Assembly (NCBI RefSeq): GCF_018223745.1
Contig: NZ_CP073653.1
Span: 983,001 to 1,047,000, forward strand
Direction: 5' to 3'
Source: Clostridium beijerinckii
GTDB lineage: Bacteria > Bacillota > Clostridia > Clostridiales > Clostridiaceae
DNA: 64,000 nt
Both the position numbers and the translations under genes were made by a program. Every line of letters starts with the position of its first letter. The stretch's first letter is position 1. The notes under the pieces were generated by a model. That model was not told the origin of the DNA, did not search any database, and saw only the letters and a list, made by a program, of their open reading frames with translations. Positions 45,357 through 53,081 of this stretch are shown here, piece after piece.

Positions 45357-46172
45357 ATGAATAGATTAAATAAGCCAGTTATTACGAAAGAAACAATCAA
45401 AGCAATGGAGGACATGTCATTTTTTACCCATGCTATGATTTTTGACGATTTACTAATTGTTGCACAAAAAGAAACAAATTGCTTTGTATTAAAGACAAGT
45501 GATGGGCTAATAGTAATAGATGCTATTTGGCCAGCAAAGGAAGCTTTTGATGCAATAGTAGCTGCGATTAAAGATGTAGGTTGGAATCCTTATACTATAA
45601 AAAAGCTGGTTTTAACTCATGGACATGTTGATCATACAGGCTGTGGAAAATGGTTTGTTGAGAAATACCATGCTTACACATATCTTTCTAAAATAGATGA
45701 TATTTTTTGGGAGGAACATCCTACTAAGCCTGATAGACCAGAAACGTGGAAAGATTATAAAATTGATGTTTATGTTCAAGATGGTGATACCATAATATTG
45801 GGTGATAAAACAATATATGTTTATGGTACTCCTGGTCATACTCCAGGAGGATTAAGCTATATATTCCCTGTAAAAGATGATGGTGAAATCCACATGGCAG
45901 CATTATGGGGGGCTACAACTCCACCATGGACAAAAGATGAAGTACAACAATATCTTAAGTCCTTAGATTATTTTATTAGTGAAGCAATTAGTAAAAAAGT
46001 AGATGTGGCTTTAAGTAATCATACAGCTATAGATAATGGTTTGGAGCGTATTATGTATTCAAAAGTAAGAATGGATTATATGCCTAATATTTATATTATT
46101 GGACAAGATGGATTTCAAAAATATTGTCAGGTGTTTAGGACATTGAGTTATGATCTGTTGGAAAGATTATAA
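45357..46172 (+). CDS. Metallo-beta-lactamase-fold hydrolase (B3-like)
   Basis: The 271-residue protein carries the HxHxDH zinc motif LTHGHVDHTGCGKWF (His88, His90, Asp92, His93), a second histidine in YGTPGHTPGGLSYIF, and a C-terminal histidine in ALSNHTAIDNG. The ALWGATTPP and VDVALSNH segments resemble subclass-B3-like enzymes rather than glyoxalase II. No signal peptide is present, so a periplasmic-type lactamase role is unlikely; the substrate is unknown. Expression appears controlled by the leader peptide and hairpin upstream. Confidence 0.82.
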   Translation: MNRLNKPVITKETIKAMEDMSFFTHAMIFDDLLIVAQKETNCFVLKTSDGLIVIDAIWPAKEAFDAIVAAIKDVGWNPYTIKKLVLTHGHVDHTGCGKWFVEKYHAYTYLSKIDDIFWEEHPTKPDRPETWKDYKIDVYVQDGDTIILGDKTIYVYGTPGHTPGGLSYIFPVKDDGEIHMAALWGATTPPWTKDEVQQYLKSLDYFISEAISKKVDVALSNHTAIDNGLERIMYSKVRMDYMPNIYIIGQDGFQKYCQVFRTLSYDLLERL

Positions 46173-46296
46173 GTATAACACCAGGTCAAGAAAGTTCAAT
46201 TTTGCCATATTGCTGTCACAAATCTCTTGCAATATATAAACACAAAGTAGTTAAACATTATTTATCCCTTATTAAATAAATATTAACCAGTATTCA

Positions 46297-46335
46297 GAAT
46301 GGTCTATTCACAATAATAGATCATTCTTTTTTTAT
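46297..46335 (+). terminator. Terminator after the MBL-fold gene
   Basis: AGAATGGTCTATT pairs with AATAGATCATTCT (46315-46327), followed by a run of Ts. The rest of the 46173-46515 spacer is AT-rich without visible features. Confidence 0.8.
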
Positions 46336-46515
46336 TATAATAAAGTTAAATCAATGTATAATTTTTATATATGTAAGTAAAGCAATATGATAACTACAAA
46401 GTTGCAATTGAAAATATTAAGTTATACAATAAAAAAATAAATATTGAAGAAAAAATTAGAGTAATTGTACAGTTATAGCATGTTTTATTATTGGAAGAGT
46501 TGGGGGAAGATTAGA

Positions 46516-47580
46516 TTGAAAGGTATTTGTACATTAGAACAATTACAAGATGAAGCTAGAGCGGATTTGGGATACAGAAATGCAAATAAGGTTCCATTTC
46601 TTAAGACTAATGTTTATAAGGTAAGAAAGAGGATGGAAAAGAATAAGTCAGGAGGTTCAAAAGTAAAAGAATATGTATGGAATCACAATTTGAGGAAAAA
46701 AAATTTATCTTCATTAATCAGAGAGATCTATGATTGTGAAGAGCATTGCTTTTTGTATAAAATCTTTGGAATAGAGCAAACCAAGTTAAAACTTGAAATT
46801 TCATTTGCTGGAGTAAAGTTGCCTAAAGAAGCATACAGTGCTTCTTTTAGTGATTATCTTGAAGTTGAAAATTTGAAATTGCTTTCTTCAGTTGAAGATT
46901 TTGAAATAGTAATACAACCCGATTCTATTGATGAGCCTGTAAATATTGCGAGAGAATGTAATATGATAGGCGATATTATTACAATAGATCATTTTGCACC
47001 TGGAATCTTTTTTAAATGTGACTTTGATTATGTACCCAATATAGATGGTTGGACTATTATTGAGTTTTCAGAACGAACATTAGAGTGCAATGCATATGGA
47101 TTACCAATAGACAATGATTATCCCATGTGGGTAGAATATTTGCTTACAAGTTATGTTATGTACAACATTGGAAATGAAAGATTGGCTTTTTTTTCTGCTT
47201 TTGCGGCACTAGACCAATATATAGAAATGCTATATGCAAATCTAGAAACTGCGTATTATAACTTACTGCCAAGAATAGGAAATGCTGAAGTATTTGATAA
47301 ATACTATGATAAAATTGAAAGATATCAAAATATGAATAGGCGAATTATAGATGAGAAATTTAAAGATGTAATACACGAATGTGTTGTAGATTTTGAGAAA
47401 TATGGTTATTTGTATAATAAGCTATATGACTATGAGAAAATGCGGAACAAAGTTGCTCATTGCGAAGAAGGGTATTCAGATGGTAATTATTTAGATTTAG
47501 TGTTTGTTATTATTGAGATTATTTATTTGACAGGGACAGGAACAGAATTAGTAGATAATATTTTTGAGATATATGAGTAA
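46516..47580 (+). CDS. Hypothetical protein with C-terminal HEPN-like motif
   Basis: The 354-residue product starts at TTG 46516 after GGGGGAAG; the frame is open further upstream without a ribosome binding site. The N-terminal ~230 residues are unrecognised (beta-rich, GVKLPKEAYSASFSDYLEVE). The C-terminal ~120 residues are helical (LAFFSAFAALDQYIEMLY) and hold RNKVAH (Arg310-His315), the RX4H signature of HEPN RNases. No nucleotidyltransferase partner is adjacent. It may be a solitary toxin or defence RNase. Confidence 0.6.
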   Translation: MKGICTLEQLQDEARADLGYRNANKVPFLKTNVYKVRKRMEKNKSGGSKVKEYVWNHNLRKKNLSSLIREIYDCEEHCFLYKIFGIEQTKLKLEISFAGVKLPKEAYSASFSDYLEVENLKLLSSVEDFEIVIQPDSIDEPVNIARECNMIGDIITIDHFAPGIFFKCDFDYVPNIDGWTIIEFSERTLECNAYGLPIDNDYPMWVEYLLTSYVMYNIGNERLAFFSAFAALDQYIEMLYANLETAYYNLLPRIGNAEVFDKYYDKIERYQNMNRRIIDEKFKDVIHECVVDFEKYGYLYNKLYDYEKMRNKVAHCEEGYSDGNYLDLVFVIIEIIYLTGTGTELVDNIFEIYE

Positions 47581-47583
47581 GAG

Positions 47584-47602
47584 CACCTTCGGGTGTTTTT
47601 TT
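47584..47602 (+). terminator. Terminator with TTCG tetraloop
   Basis: GCACC TTCG GGTGT and seven Ts follow the HEPN-like gene directly. Confidence 0.8.
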
Positions 47603-47760
47603 AATATCTATGGATTTTGTGTCTTTAAAACCAATTATATCAATAGTTAAGAGGCTGTTGGCTTATAAAAATATGATTAGGAATGAGCATGCGCAGCCAC
47701 TTTGTTCTCTATAGAGCTAGATAATTTATGGTATATGGAAGTGCCAAAAAGGAAATTTTA

Positions 47761-47960
47761 AACAAGCTCCATTAATAAAAATAATTTCAATAAATGGATA
47801 TAGCGTTGAATAAAGAAAAGTTGGATTTTAAGATTATAGTAATGGAACTTATCTAAAATAATGTTTTTTGGGAGAGCAATTATACCAATAGAAAATAAAT
47901 ATTGTAAAGGGGAAATTCGCTGCGCTCACCCCTGTACAATATTTATTTTCTATGGAGCTT
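47761..47960. repeat. Nested inverted repeat
   Basis: An outer pair, AACAAGCTCCAT (47761-47772) with ATGGAGCTT (47952-47960), encloses a perfect inner stem ATAGAAAATAAATATTGTA (47887-47905) / TACAATATTTATTTTCTAT (47934-47952). The inner loop holds TTCGCTGCGCTC. The 492-bp spacer 47581-48072 shows no other feature and no gene. Confidence 0.65.
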
Positions 47961-48038
47961 AAGTATTTGCTAAAAAAACAACATAAGCTTGTCCTATAAT
48001 TTTAGCAGTTAATTCTGTAGTTTGTGGAATATTAAAAG

Positions 48039-48083
48039 AAATAAAATAATCCTGGAGAGGACCTCTCCAGGATTATTTTATTT
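48039..48083. terminator. Perfect 22-bp palindromic terminator
   Basis: The arms 48039-48060 and 48062-48083 are exact complements around one A, with an AT-rich base and a GC-rich tip (CCTGGAGAGG). It overlaps the last codons of the minus-strand gene ending at 48073 and serves as its terminator. Confidence 0.8.
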
Positions 48084-48249
48084 CAATTTCAAGCTGCATT
48101 GGTCTTGTATCAAGATAATGTTCATATTCTATTTTATAGTATATGATTAACTTTCTTCTGCCCTCATATGGTAGTGTATTTACAAGTGAATCAAATTGAG
48201 CTTTTGATACAAAGCCTTTTTCTTTTATAAGCCATGTTGCAAATGTCAT
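48073..48249 (-). CDS. Small protein, paralogue 2 of a tandem pair
   Basis: The 58-residue product MTFATWLIKEKGFVSKAQFD..KLIIYYKIEYEHYL starts at 48249 with GAAAGGA upstream. A longer frame from 48315 runs into the upstream gene and is not preferred. It shares the pattern FxxWLxxK..F..L....E.R..LYY..EY..YL with the gene at 48306-48479. The fold recalls small YozE-like helical proteins, but I do not assign a family. Confidence 0.55.
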   Translation of the reverse strand: MTFATWLIKEKGFVSKAQFDSLVNTLPYEGRRKLIIYYKIEYEHYLDTRPMQLEIEIK

Positions 48250-48305
48250 TAGATTTAATCCTTTCATATAGAAACTTTTAGAAGGGGATAGAGATGCGTA
48301 TTTCT

Positions 48306-48479
48306 CTAATCCCATTCAGTCTGTAGGTAATTTATAAAGTATTGATATTTTTCGTGATAATATAAATCAGTTCTTTTAGATTCTTCTTTTGATAAAATAG
48401 AAAGCCATTCTTTATAGTGTCCGTAGGAATTAAAAGCTTCTTTAGTAGTAAGCCATTTTGTAAATGTGAAGTTTCTCAT
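48306..48479 (-). CDS. Small protein, paralogue 1 of a tandem pair
   Basis: The 57-residue product reads MRNFTFTKWLTTKEAFNSYG and HYKEWLSILSKEESKRTDLY, ending YHEKYQYFINYLQTEWD. AGAGGATTTG precedes the start on the minus strand. Similar length, the same spacing of Trp-Leu and Tyr-Tyr motifs, and head-to-tail order with 48073-48249 indicate tandem duplication. Function is unknown. Confidence 0.55.
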   Translation of the reverse strand: MRNFTFTKWLTTKEAFNSYGHYKEWLSILSKEESKRTDLYYHEKYQYFINYLQTEWD

Positions 48480-48641
48480 ATTTTTTCAAATCCTCTCTTA
48501 ACCTTATATTATAATTATTGCCAATTACGCGAACAAATATTCGTATGCGTTTGTACTTATTTGTATATATTTTTTAACTATTTAAGTATAAGAAATTTGA
48601 TTGTTGGCTAGAATATTTTACAGATAAGGAGTGGAATAATA

Positions 48642-48806
48642 ATGGAAAATAGAAATAGAATAAAAAAAGAAAAACCACCAACAAAGCAACTTCATGTGGA
48701 ATGTGAAATCAAGTTATATGAAGACTTTGAGGCGTATTGTCATAGGAATGGAAAAGATGTTAGTAAAGCGATAAGAGGGTATATGAAACTATGTATTGGA
48801 GAATAA
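48642..48806 (+). CDS. Ribbon-helix-helix-like small protein
   Basis: The 54-residue product (KQLHVECEIKLYEDFEAYCH, RNGKDVSKAIRGYMKLCIGE) has the strand-helix-helix pattern of CopG/Arc-type DNA-binding proteins. AAGGAGTGG precedes the ATG. It may regulate the cargo or take part in element maintenance. Confidence 0.6.
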   Translation: MENRNRIKKEKPPTKQLHVECEIKLYEDFEAYCHRNGKDVSKAIRGYMKLCIGE

Positions 48807-48817
48807 ATTATAAATAA

Positions 48818-48845
48818 TGAAAGTACCTGAAAAGGTGCTTTTTTG
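48818..48845 (+). terminator. Terminator after the RHH-like gene
   Basis: AAGTACCT GAAA AGGTGCTT is followed by TTTTT. It is a compact intrinsic terminator. Confidence 0.8.
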
Positions 48846-48931
48846 TACATAAATAATGTCTAAAATTTATGTAAGTGGGCATAATAAAAATATGGTAGGA
48901 GAGGAACTAAAAAGAAAAGGTGGCCATAAAA

Positions 48932-49318
48932 GTGGAAAAGAGAAAATATGAATCAAAAACATTAATAGCAGAGTACAGATATTTAAGCGAAAATAAAGAA
49001 TTCAGATTTTCTGAAACAGCGTATAGACTAAAGAATGGATCAATAATTATTGAGTATGAAGGCGCACCATTAAGTCTTTATGGATTGAAATTAAGTTATA
49101 ACAAGAATATAGCAAGAAAAGGAATATTCAGTGTTACAAGTGATGATTATGAATTTTGGAAGTCATTTAGAGGCAAAATTGAGGGTAACAGTTTTGTAGA
49201 TTATGAAGCTGAAAGAAATGAAGATATAGAAAAAGCCAGGGAAGAATATTATAAACAAGTAAATGCAGAACATGAAAATATATTAGAAAGTTTATCATGC
49301 GAGGAGCTGTCATACTAA
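48932..49318 (+). CDS. Hypothetical protein
   Basis: The 128-residue product begins at GTG 48932 (MEKRKYESKTLIAEYRYLSE) after AAAGGTGG; the in-frame GTG at 48920 is too close to that site. It has a beta-rich N-terminal two-thirds (GSIIIEYEGAPLSLYGLKLS) and an acidic helical tail (EAERNEDIEKAREEYYKQVN). I recognise no family. Confidence 0.55.
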   Translation: MEKRKYESKTLIAEYRYLSENKEFRFSETAYRLKNGSIIIEYEGAPLSLYGLKLSYNKNIARKGIFSVTSDDYEFWKSFRGKIEGNSFVDYEAERNEDIEKAREEYYKQVNAEHENILESLSCEELSY

Positions 49319-49360
49319 ATACATAAGGGGAGAAATCCCCTATATATAAAGAGATAATAA

Positions 49361-49454
49361 GGACAAGCACTTAGCACTAGGAACCTATGATTAAAGAAAA
49401 TAATATAAGCTATATTCTTAAAGGTTCAACCGATAAATTAAAAACAGCATGTCC
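49361..49454. repeat. Inverted repeat family R3, copy 1
   Basis: GGAC..GC at 49361 pairs with GC..GTCC ending 49454. Inside, GGAACCT (49380-49386) pairs with AGGTTC (49422-49427). The inner GGAACCT/AGGTTC stem recurs in the repeat at 50066-50157. Confidence 0.5.
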
Positions 49455-49474
49455 AATCAAGCGGTATAATATCA

Positions 49475-49592
49475 CATAGATTTTTCATATTAACTTTACC
49501 TATTTATTTAAAAGGCAGGTCAAGACCAAAAGCGAAGCGTGTCTTGAGCTACATTTTAAATAAATGTACCATGTTATATGAAAAAAACTATA
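49475..49592. repeat. Long imperfect hairpin
   Basis: Nested stems pair TTTTTCATATTAAC with GTTATATGAAAAAAAC, TTATTTAAAA with TTTTAAATAA, and GTCAAGAC with GTCTTGA. The loop carries AGCGAAGCG. Arms are about 55 nt. Confidence 0.6.
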
Positions 49593-49619
49593 TAAAAGGT
49601 ATGGTCTAGAGTTTTTCAA

Positions 49620-49868
49620 TGGGGGCGGTCTTGGACTGGCTTTTTTAGTACCTATGAGTAATTGAAAGTAGATAATAGATCTGAAAATCGTATCATTAAA
49701 AATAATTTCCATGTAATACAATTTATTATTTTTAGTGATTGGATTTTTAGAGCGGAAAAATCATATAATCAAACATTATAGTAATGAACTTAAGCCCGTA
49801 CAAGATAGGCATGCCGTCACATTACTAATACTTTCTTATATAATTGTGATGGCATGTCTAAGCCCCCA
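49620..49868 (-). repeat. Structured repeat family R2, copy 3 (inverted)
   Basis: The outer stem TGGGGGC (49620-49626) pairs with GCCCCCA (49862-49868). A long stem ends in ATCATTAAAAATAAT and TTATTTTTAGTGAT around 49690-49740. A separate hairpin pairs AGGCATGCC.TCACA with TGTGA.GGCATGTCT (about 49807-49860). The short hairpin here is on the 3' side, so this copy is inverted relative to 44213-44465. Confidence 0.65.
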
Positions 49869-50065
49869 AAAATTATTGTCAGCTTGTCTGACCAACTAAA
49901 CATTATATTTACCATTTCATATACCAGAAAAAATAAATTATAATGAACCTAAAAAAAAAACATAAACAAAAGTTCCAGTCAGAGGGATGGATAAGTATTC
50001 TTATACATATTTTGAAGAAGGAATTTAACTGCATATTTACATGATTATAATTTATTCATGAAAAT

Positions 50066-50157
50066 CTTCATCCCGAAGTGCCCCACCGGGAACCTAAATA
50101 AAGGACTAGTCTAATGCGTACAGATTCTTACTTTGTAAAAGGTTCCGAGTGATGAGG
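50066..50157. repeat. Inverted repeat family R3, copy 2
   Basis: CTTCATC (50066-50072) pairs with GATGAGG (50151-50157), and CGGGAACCT (50087-50095) with AGGTTCCG (50140-50147). CCCGAAGTGCCCCA at 50072-50085 also matches an arm of the repeat at 43610-43804. Confidence 0.55.
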
Positions 50158-50437
50158 AGACTTTTACAATGTTAGAAGCCTGTAGCTATATGACCTGTCC
50201 ATTTTTGGGTGGTGGATATGGCACACAAAGAACTCTAAAGCAAATAAACTTGTCCTTTAGAAAATGCGTATATAGCTATACCAATAATAGCTATAACATA
50301 AAGACCATAGATAAAGTATAATTAATTAGAAACTAGTTAGTGGTATATAAAGATAATTTAAATTAAGCACGTAGAAATAAAACTAAACTAATAGAGTGGC
50401 GCAGCCACAAGGAGAACGTAGTGCTCCAATATATTTA

Positions 50438-50572
50438 TTCCTTGCTGCCGCAGGCTACAACAATTAATGAGAAGTTCAAAATATATAGAGATTATAAATG
50501 TTTAGACTATACCCCCATAATATATAGGTACTAAAAACAGTAGAATCTATAAACTAGCTTGAACTTCTCTTC
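50438..50572 (-). repeat. Structured repeat family R1, copy 2 (inverted)
   Basis: The 27 bases 50438-50464 are the exact complement of 43102-43128. They are followed by a GAGAAGTTCAA..TTGAACTTCTC stem ending at 50572, matching the stem of copy 1 in reverse. Interior sequence is only loosely conserved, so the stem and box are what is maintained. Confidence 0.75.
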
Positions 50573-50604
50573 CTTAGGAGCGAAGCGACGTTATTGGATT
50601 ACAA

Positions 50605-50678
50605 AAGATGGACTGAATGAAGCTATAGCTAAATTTAAAATTGTTTAATAACTGTAATAGCTTTGTTCTGTCCATCTT
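50605..50678. repeat. 74-nt hairpin at the end of the chain
   Basis: AAGATGGAC..GAAGCTAT pairs with ATAGCTT..GTCCATCTT, giving arms of about 22 nt with small interior mismatches. Confidence 0.6.
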
Positions 50679-50859
50679 AACTCCTTATATTATTTTAATT
50701 TGTTACATAATAATATTGATACAATAATATGAAAACTTGTAAATAAATGCATTTGTAATATAATAATAATTATATAAAGCGATATTAAGTAGTTAAAAGC
50801 TCTAGGCTTATAAAAAATTATATTAAAAGTAAACAATTTATGTGGTTAGGAGAAAGCTT

Positions 50860-51036
50860 ATGCAAATTAATTATATGACTCTAATTATGAATTGGATCAA
50901 TTTTGGGGTAATAATTTTGATAATAATAGGAATATATAAAGGGGTAAAAGCATTTAAAAGTTTTATAAAAAGGAATAAACAAATGAATGAAAAATTGGAT
51001 ATTATTTTAGATACACTTGAAGAAAACAAGAAATGA
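50860..51036 (+). CDS. Small single-span membrane protein
   Basis: The 58-residue product has one hydrophobic segment (NFGVIILIIIGIYKGV) followed by a basic and then acidic helical tail (KSFIKRNKQMNEKLDIILDT). TTAGGAG precedes the ATG at 50860; an in-frame GTG at 50842 is less likely. Function is unknown. Confidence 0.6.
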   Translation: MQINYMTLIMNWINFGVIILIIIGIYKGVKAFKSFIKRNKQMNEKLDIILDTLEENKK

Positions 51037-51123
51037 ATTTAATGTGGTTTTTTTAAAATATTTCTTGATAATAAATTATTGTGCAATATAGATAATAAAA
51101 TTTTAATGGAGAGTGATATCCTA

Positions 51124-51759
51124 ATGAAATTTATAGATATAGAAAACTGGAAGAGAAAAGACCACTATAATTATTTTAAGAAAGTTGATTACCCGCATTT
51201 TAATATTTGTGGAAACCTTGATATTACAAAGTTTTATAGCTATATTAAAGAAAATGATTTTCCGTTTTTTGTATCAATGTTATATGTTTCCACAAAAGCA
51301 GCAAACAATATAAAAGAATTTAGATTTAGAATAAGAGAAGATAAGGTGATTGAACATAAAACTGTAAGCCCTTCTTTTACTGTGATGACAGAAGGGGAAA
51401 TATTTAGTTTCTGTACATCTAATTTTATAGAGGGATTTAAGGAATTCAAAAATAATACATTAAAGGAAATTGAGAAGGTAAAAAACAACGTTATTATAGA
51501 AGATGAACCAAGGCGTGATGACCTATTATACATTACCAGTATTCCATGGGTTTCATTTACTAATATAACTCACCCAATTCAGATGAATCCTGTTGATAGC
51601 ATACCAAGAATATCATGGGGTAAATACTTTGAAGAGAATGGTAGGATTAAGTTGCCGATCTCTGTACAGGTACATCATGCCTTGGTTGATGGAATACATA
51701 TTGGACAATATTTTAATATCGTTCAAGAAATTTTAGATAATCCTGTGAATTACCTGTAA
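51124..51759 (+). CDS. Chloramphenicol acetyltransferase-like (CatA family) protein
   Basis: The 211 residues align with the CAT fold. FIDIENWKRKDHYNYFKKVD opens the protein, SIPWVSFTNITHP is the conserved mid-region, and VQVHHALVDGIHIGQYF contains the catalytic histidine (about 185; classic CATs have HHAVCDGYH). The acyl donor would be acetyl-CoA. Relatives include true resistance enzymes and many of unknown substrate, so resistance is not proven. GGAGAG upstream supports ATG 51124. Confidence 0.82.
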   Translation: MKFIDIENWKRKDHYNYFKKVDYPHFNICGNLDITKFYSYIKENDFPFFVSMLYVSTKAANNIKEFRFRIREDKVIEHKTVSPSFTVMTEGEIFSFCTSNFIEGFKEFKNNTLKEIEKVKNNVIIEDEPRRDDLLYITSIPWVSFTNITHPIQMNPVDSIPRISWGKYFEENGRIKLPISVQVHHALVDGIHIGQYFNIVQEILDNPVNYL

Positions 51760-51883
51760 AATTTACTTCTAATAGAAATTTTTATATTATGTCGAAGAAT
51801 AATATTCTTAAATTGTGTCATAACAGTAAATTTATTGTTCATTAATAGAGTGGGAATTTTGACAAAGGAGGGGAGAGCAGCAA

Positions 51884-52168
51884 GTGAAAGGACTAAAGAA
51901 GTATATTATATTTGTAATAATAGTGTTGGCGTTTGCAGGAAGTTATTTATTTTGCCATTCAACACCTGAAAATTCAATAAGAACACACTTGTTTTTTAAC
52001 GGATATTTAGTAAAGGCGTTAAAAACAGATATATATATGAGTAATGAAACACCATGGAAAGGTAAATATTACTGTGAAAATCCAGGAATTGGACCTGATT
52101 TTATAGCTGTAGAGAAAAGTGATTTAGGATTATGGTATGTTGACCTAAAAAATAGTGGAGGTAGCTAA
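51884..52168 (+). CDS. Small exported or membrane-anchored protein
   Basis: The 94-residue product starts at GTG after GGAGGGGAG. The N-terminal hydrophobic segment (KYIIFVIIVLAFAGSYLFC) is a signal or anchor; the cysteine after it lacks a clear lipobox. The remaining ~70 residues (IRTHLFFNGYLVKALKTDIY) are unrecognised. Confidence 0.6.
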   Translation: MKGLKKYIIFVIIVLAFAGSYLFCHSTPENSIRTHLFFNGYLVKALKTDIYMSNETPWKGKYYCENPGIGPDFIAVEKSDLGLWYVDLKNSGGS

Positions 52169-52338
52169 TGTTATAAAGAGCAAATGTATATTTTGTCTTA
52201 AATCATAAATTATTAAAATCAAATAATAAATTGTAAAATTGCATTATTCAAGATGATTGAATTTGCGACTTTTTAGTGCACAAATCAAATAAAATGCAAA
52301 ATAAGAATAAACTATAAATATTATAAAAGGAGGCTATA

Positions 52339-52857
52339 ATGGAAATTAATTCAATTAAGACTATCGTTTCTACAAACTTCAATCAAACTGAAGATGTTAT
52401 AAGAAAAGATATAGAAAATTTGCTTGAAAAATATAAAATTGAACTGAAATCTTTGAGTAAGATGATAGGAGTAGATTATGTTTGGTTGAAAGATTATATG
52501 GATGGAAAAAATAAATTATATGATTTTTTTACCAATATCGTAAATTCTGGTGAGAATAATGAAGAGAGTTTGAAAAATTCCAATATTCCGAACCCTTCGC
52601 ATTTATGCAACATGATTTTCATGCTATCTGAAGGGATAGGGATGGTAAATGAAGATGATCGAGTTAAAGGGGTAATAGATGTGCTAATAGCTGAGTTTGG
52701 AATTAGCTATGAAACATTAGCTATATATTCAGGACTTGAGCTACGAGATTTGCAAAGTTTTATGAATGATACTAATTCTGTTTCCTGCGAGAAAAAATAT
52801 AAGTTAGCAGTAGCAAGTCTATTTTTGCATTATTTATGTAAAAAGCCATCAAACTAA
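52339..52857 (+). CDS. HTH-like protein with two related halves
   Basis: The 172-residue product holds two similar helical units: LEKYKIELKSLSKMIGVDYVW (residues ~28-50) and IAEFGISYETLAIYSGLELRD (~113-135). Both have the spacing of XRE-type HTHs, followed by LKDYM and LQSFM. It may be a regulator with tandem HTHs. AAAGGAGG precedes the ATG. Confidence 0.6.
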   Translation: MEINSIKTIVSTNFNQTEDVIRKDIENLLEKYKIELKSLSKMIGVDYVWLKDYMDGKNKLYDFFTNIVNSGENNEESLKNSNIPNPSHLCNMIFMLSEGIGMVNEDDRVKGVIDVLIAEFGISYETLAIYSGLELRDLQSFMNDTNSVSCEKKYKLAVASLFLHYLCKKPSN

Positions 52858-53038
52858 TTCATTACATTCTTATAAAATATAATAGTAAATTATTGTGAAA
52901 GAGAGTATTAAATTTTCAAAGATGAGTTTATATCAAAGTAATTAACTTTTTACATAGTATTCTTAACTTGCGTATGCTTTTATAATATAAATTCATATTG
53001 AACTATTTCGTTTTGCTCTCATAATATGAGCAAGATTT

Positions 53039-53079
53039 AAAGGCGATAAACACTAATAATCAATGTTTATCGCCTTTTT
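53039..53079. terminator. Bidirectional terminator
   Basis: AAAGGCGATAAACA pairs perfectly with TGTTTATCGCCTTT (53064-53077), with TTTTT on the plus strand and an A-rich left flank. It ends the YvrJ gene on the minus strand. Confidence 0.85.
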
Positions 53080-53081
53080 AC

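Larger units (their letters stand above)
49319..50859. other. 1.5-kb gene-free hairpin chain
   Basis: No plausible gene is present. The stretch is a nearly continuous series of imperfect inverted repeats, listed separately where clear. Further ones include AGGGGAGAAATCCCCT (49326-49341), GTGGCGCAGCCAC (50396-50408) and TAGCTATA repeats near 50180-50295. The stable mini-hairpin sequence GCGAAGC occurs at 49532 and 50580. Confidence 0.7.

Noticed and set aside
49500..49721. 73-codon minus-strand open frame
   Set aside because: It spans two large inverted repeats, has low-complexity content and no ribosome binding site.
51037..51123. cat-type leader and attenuator upstream of the CAT-like gene
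   Set aside because: Unlike the MBL gene, no leader ORF with an RBS-sequestering stem is visible here.
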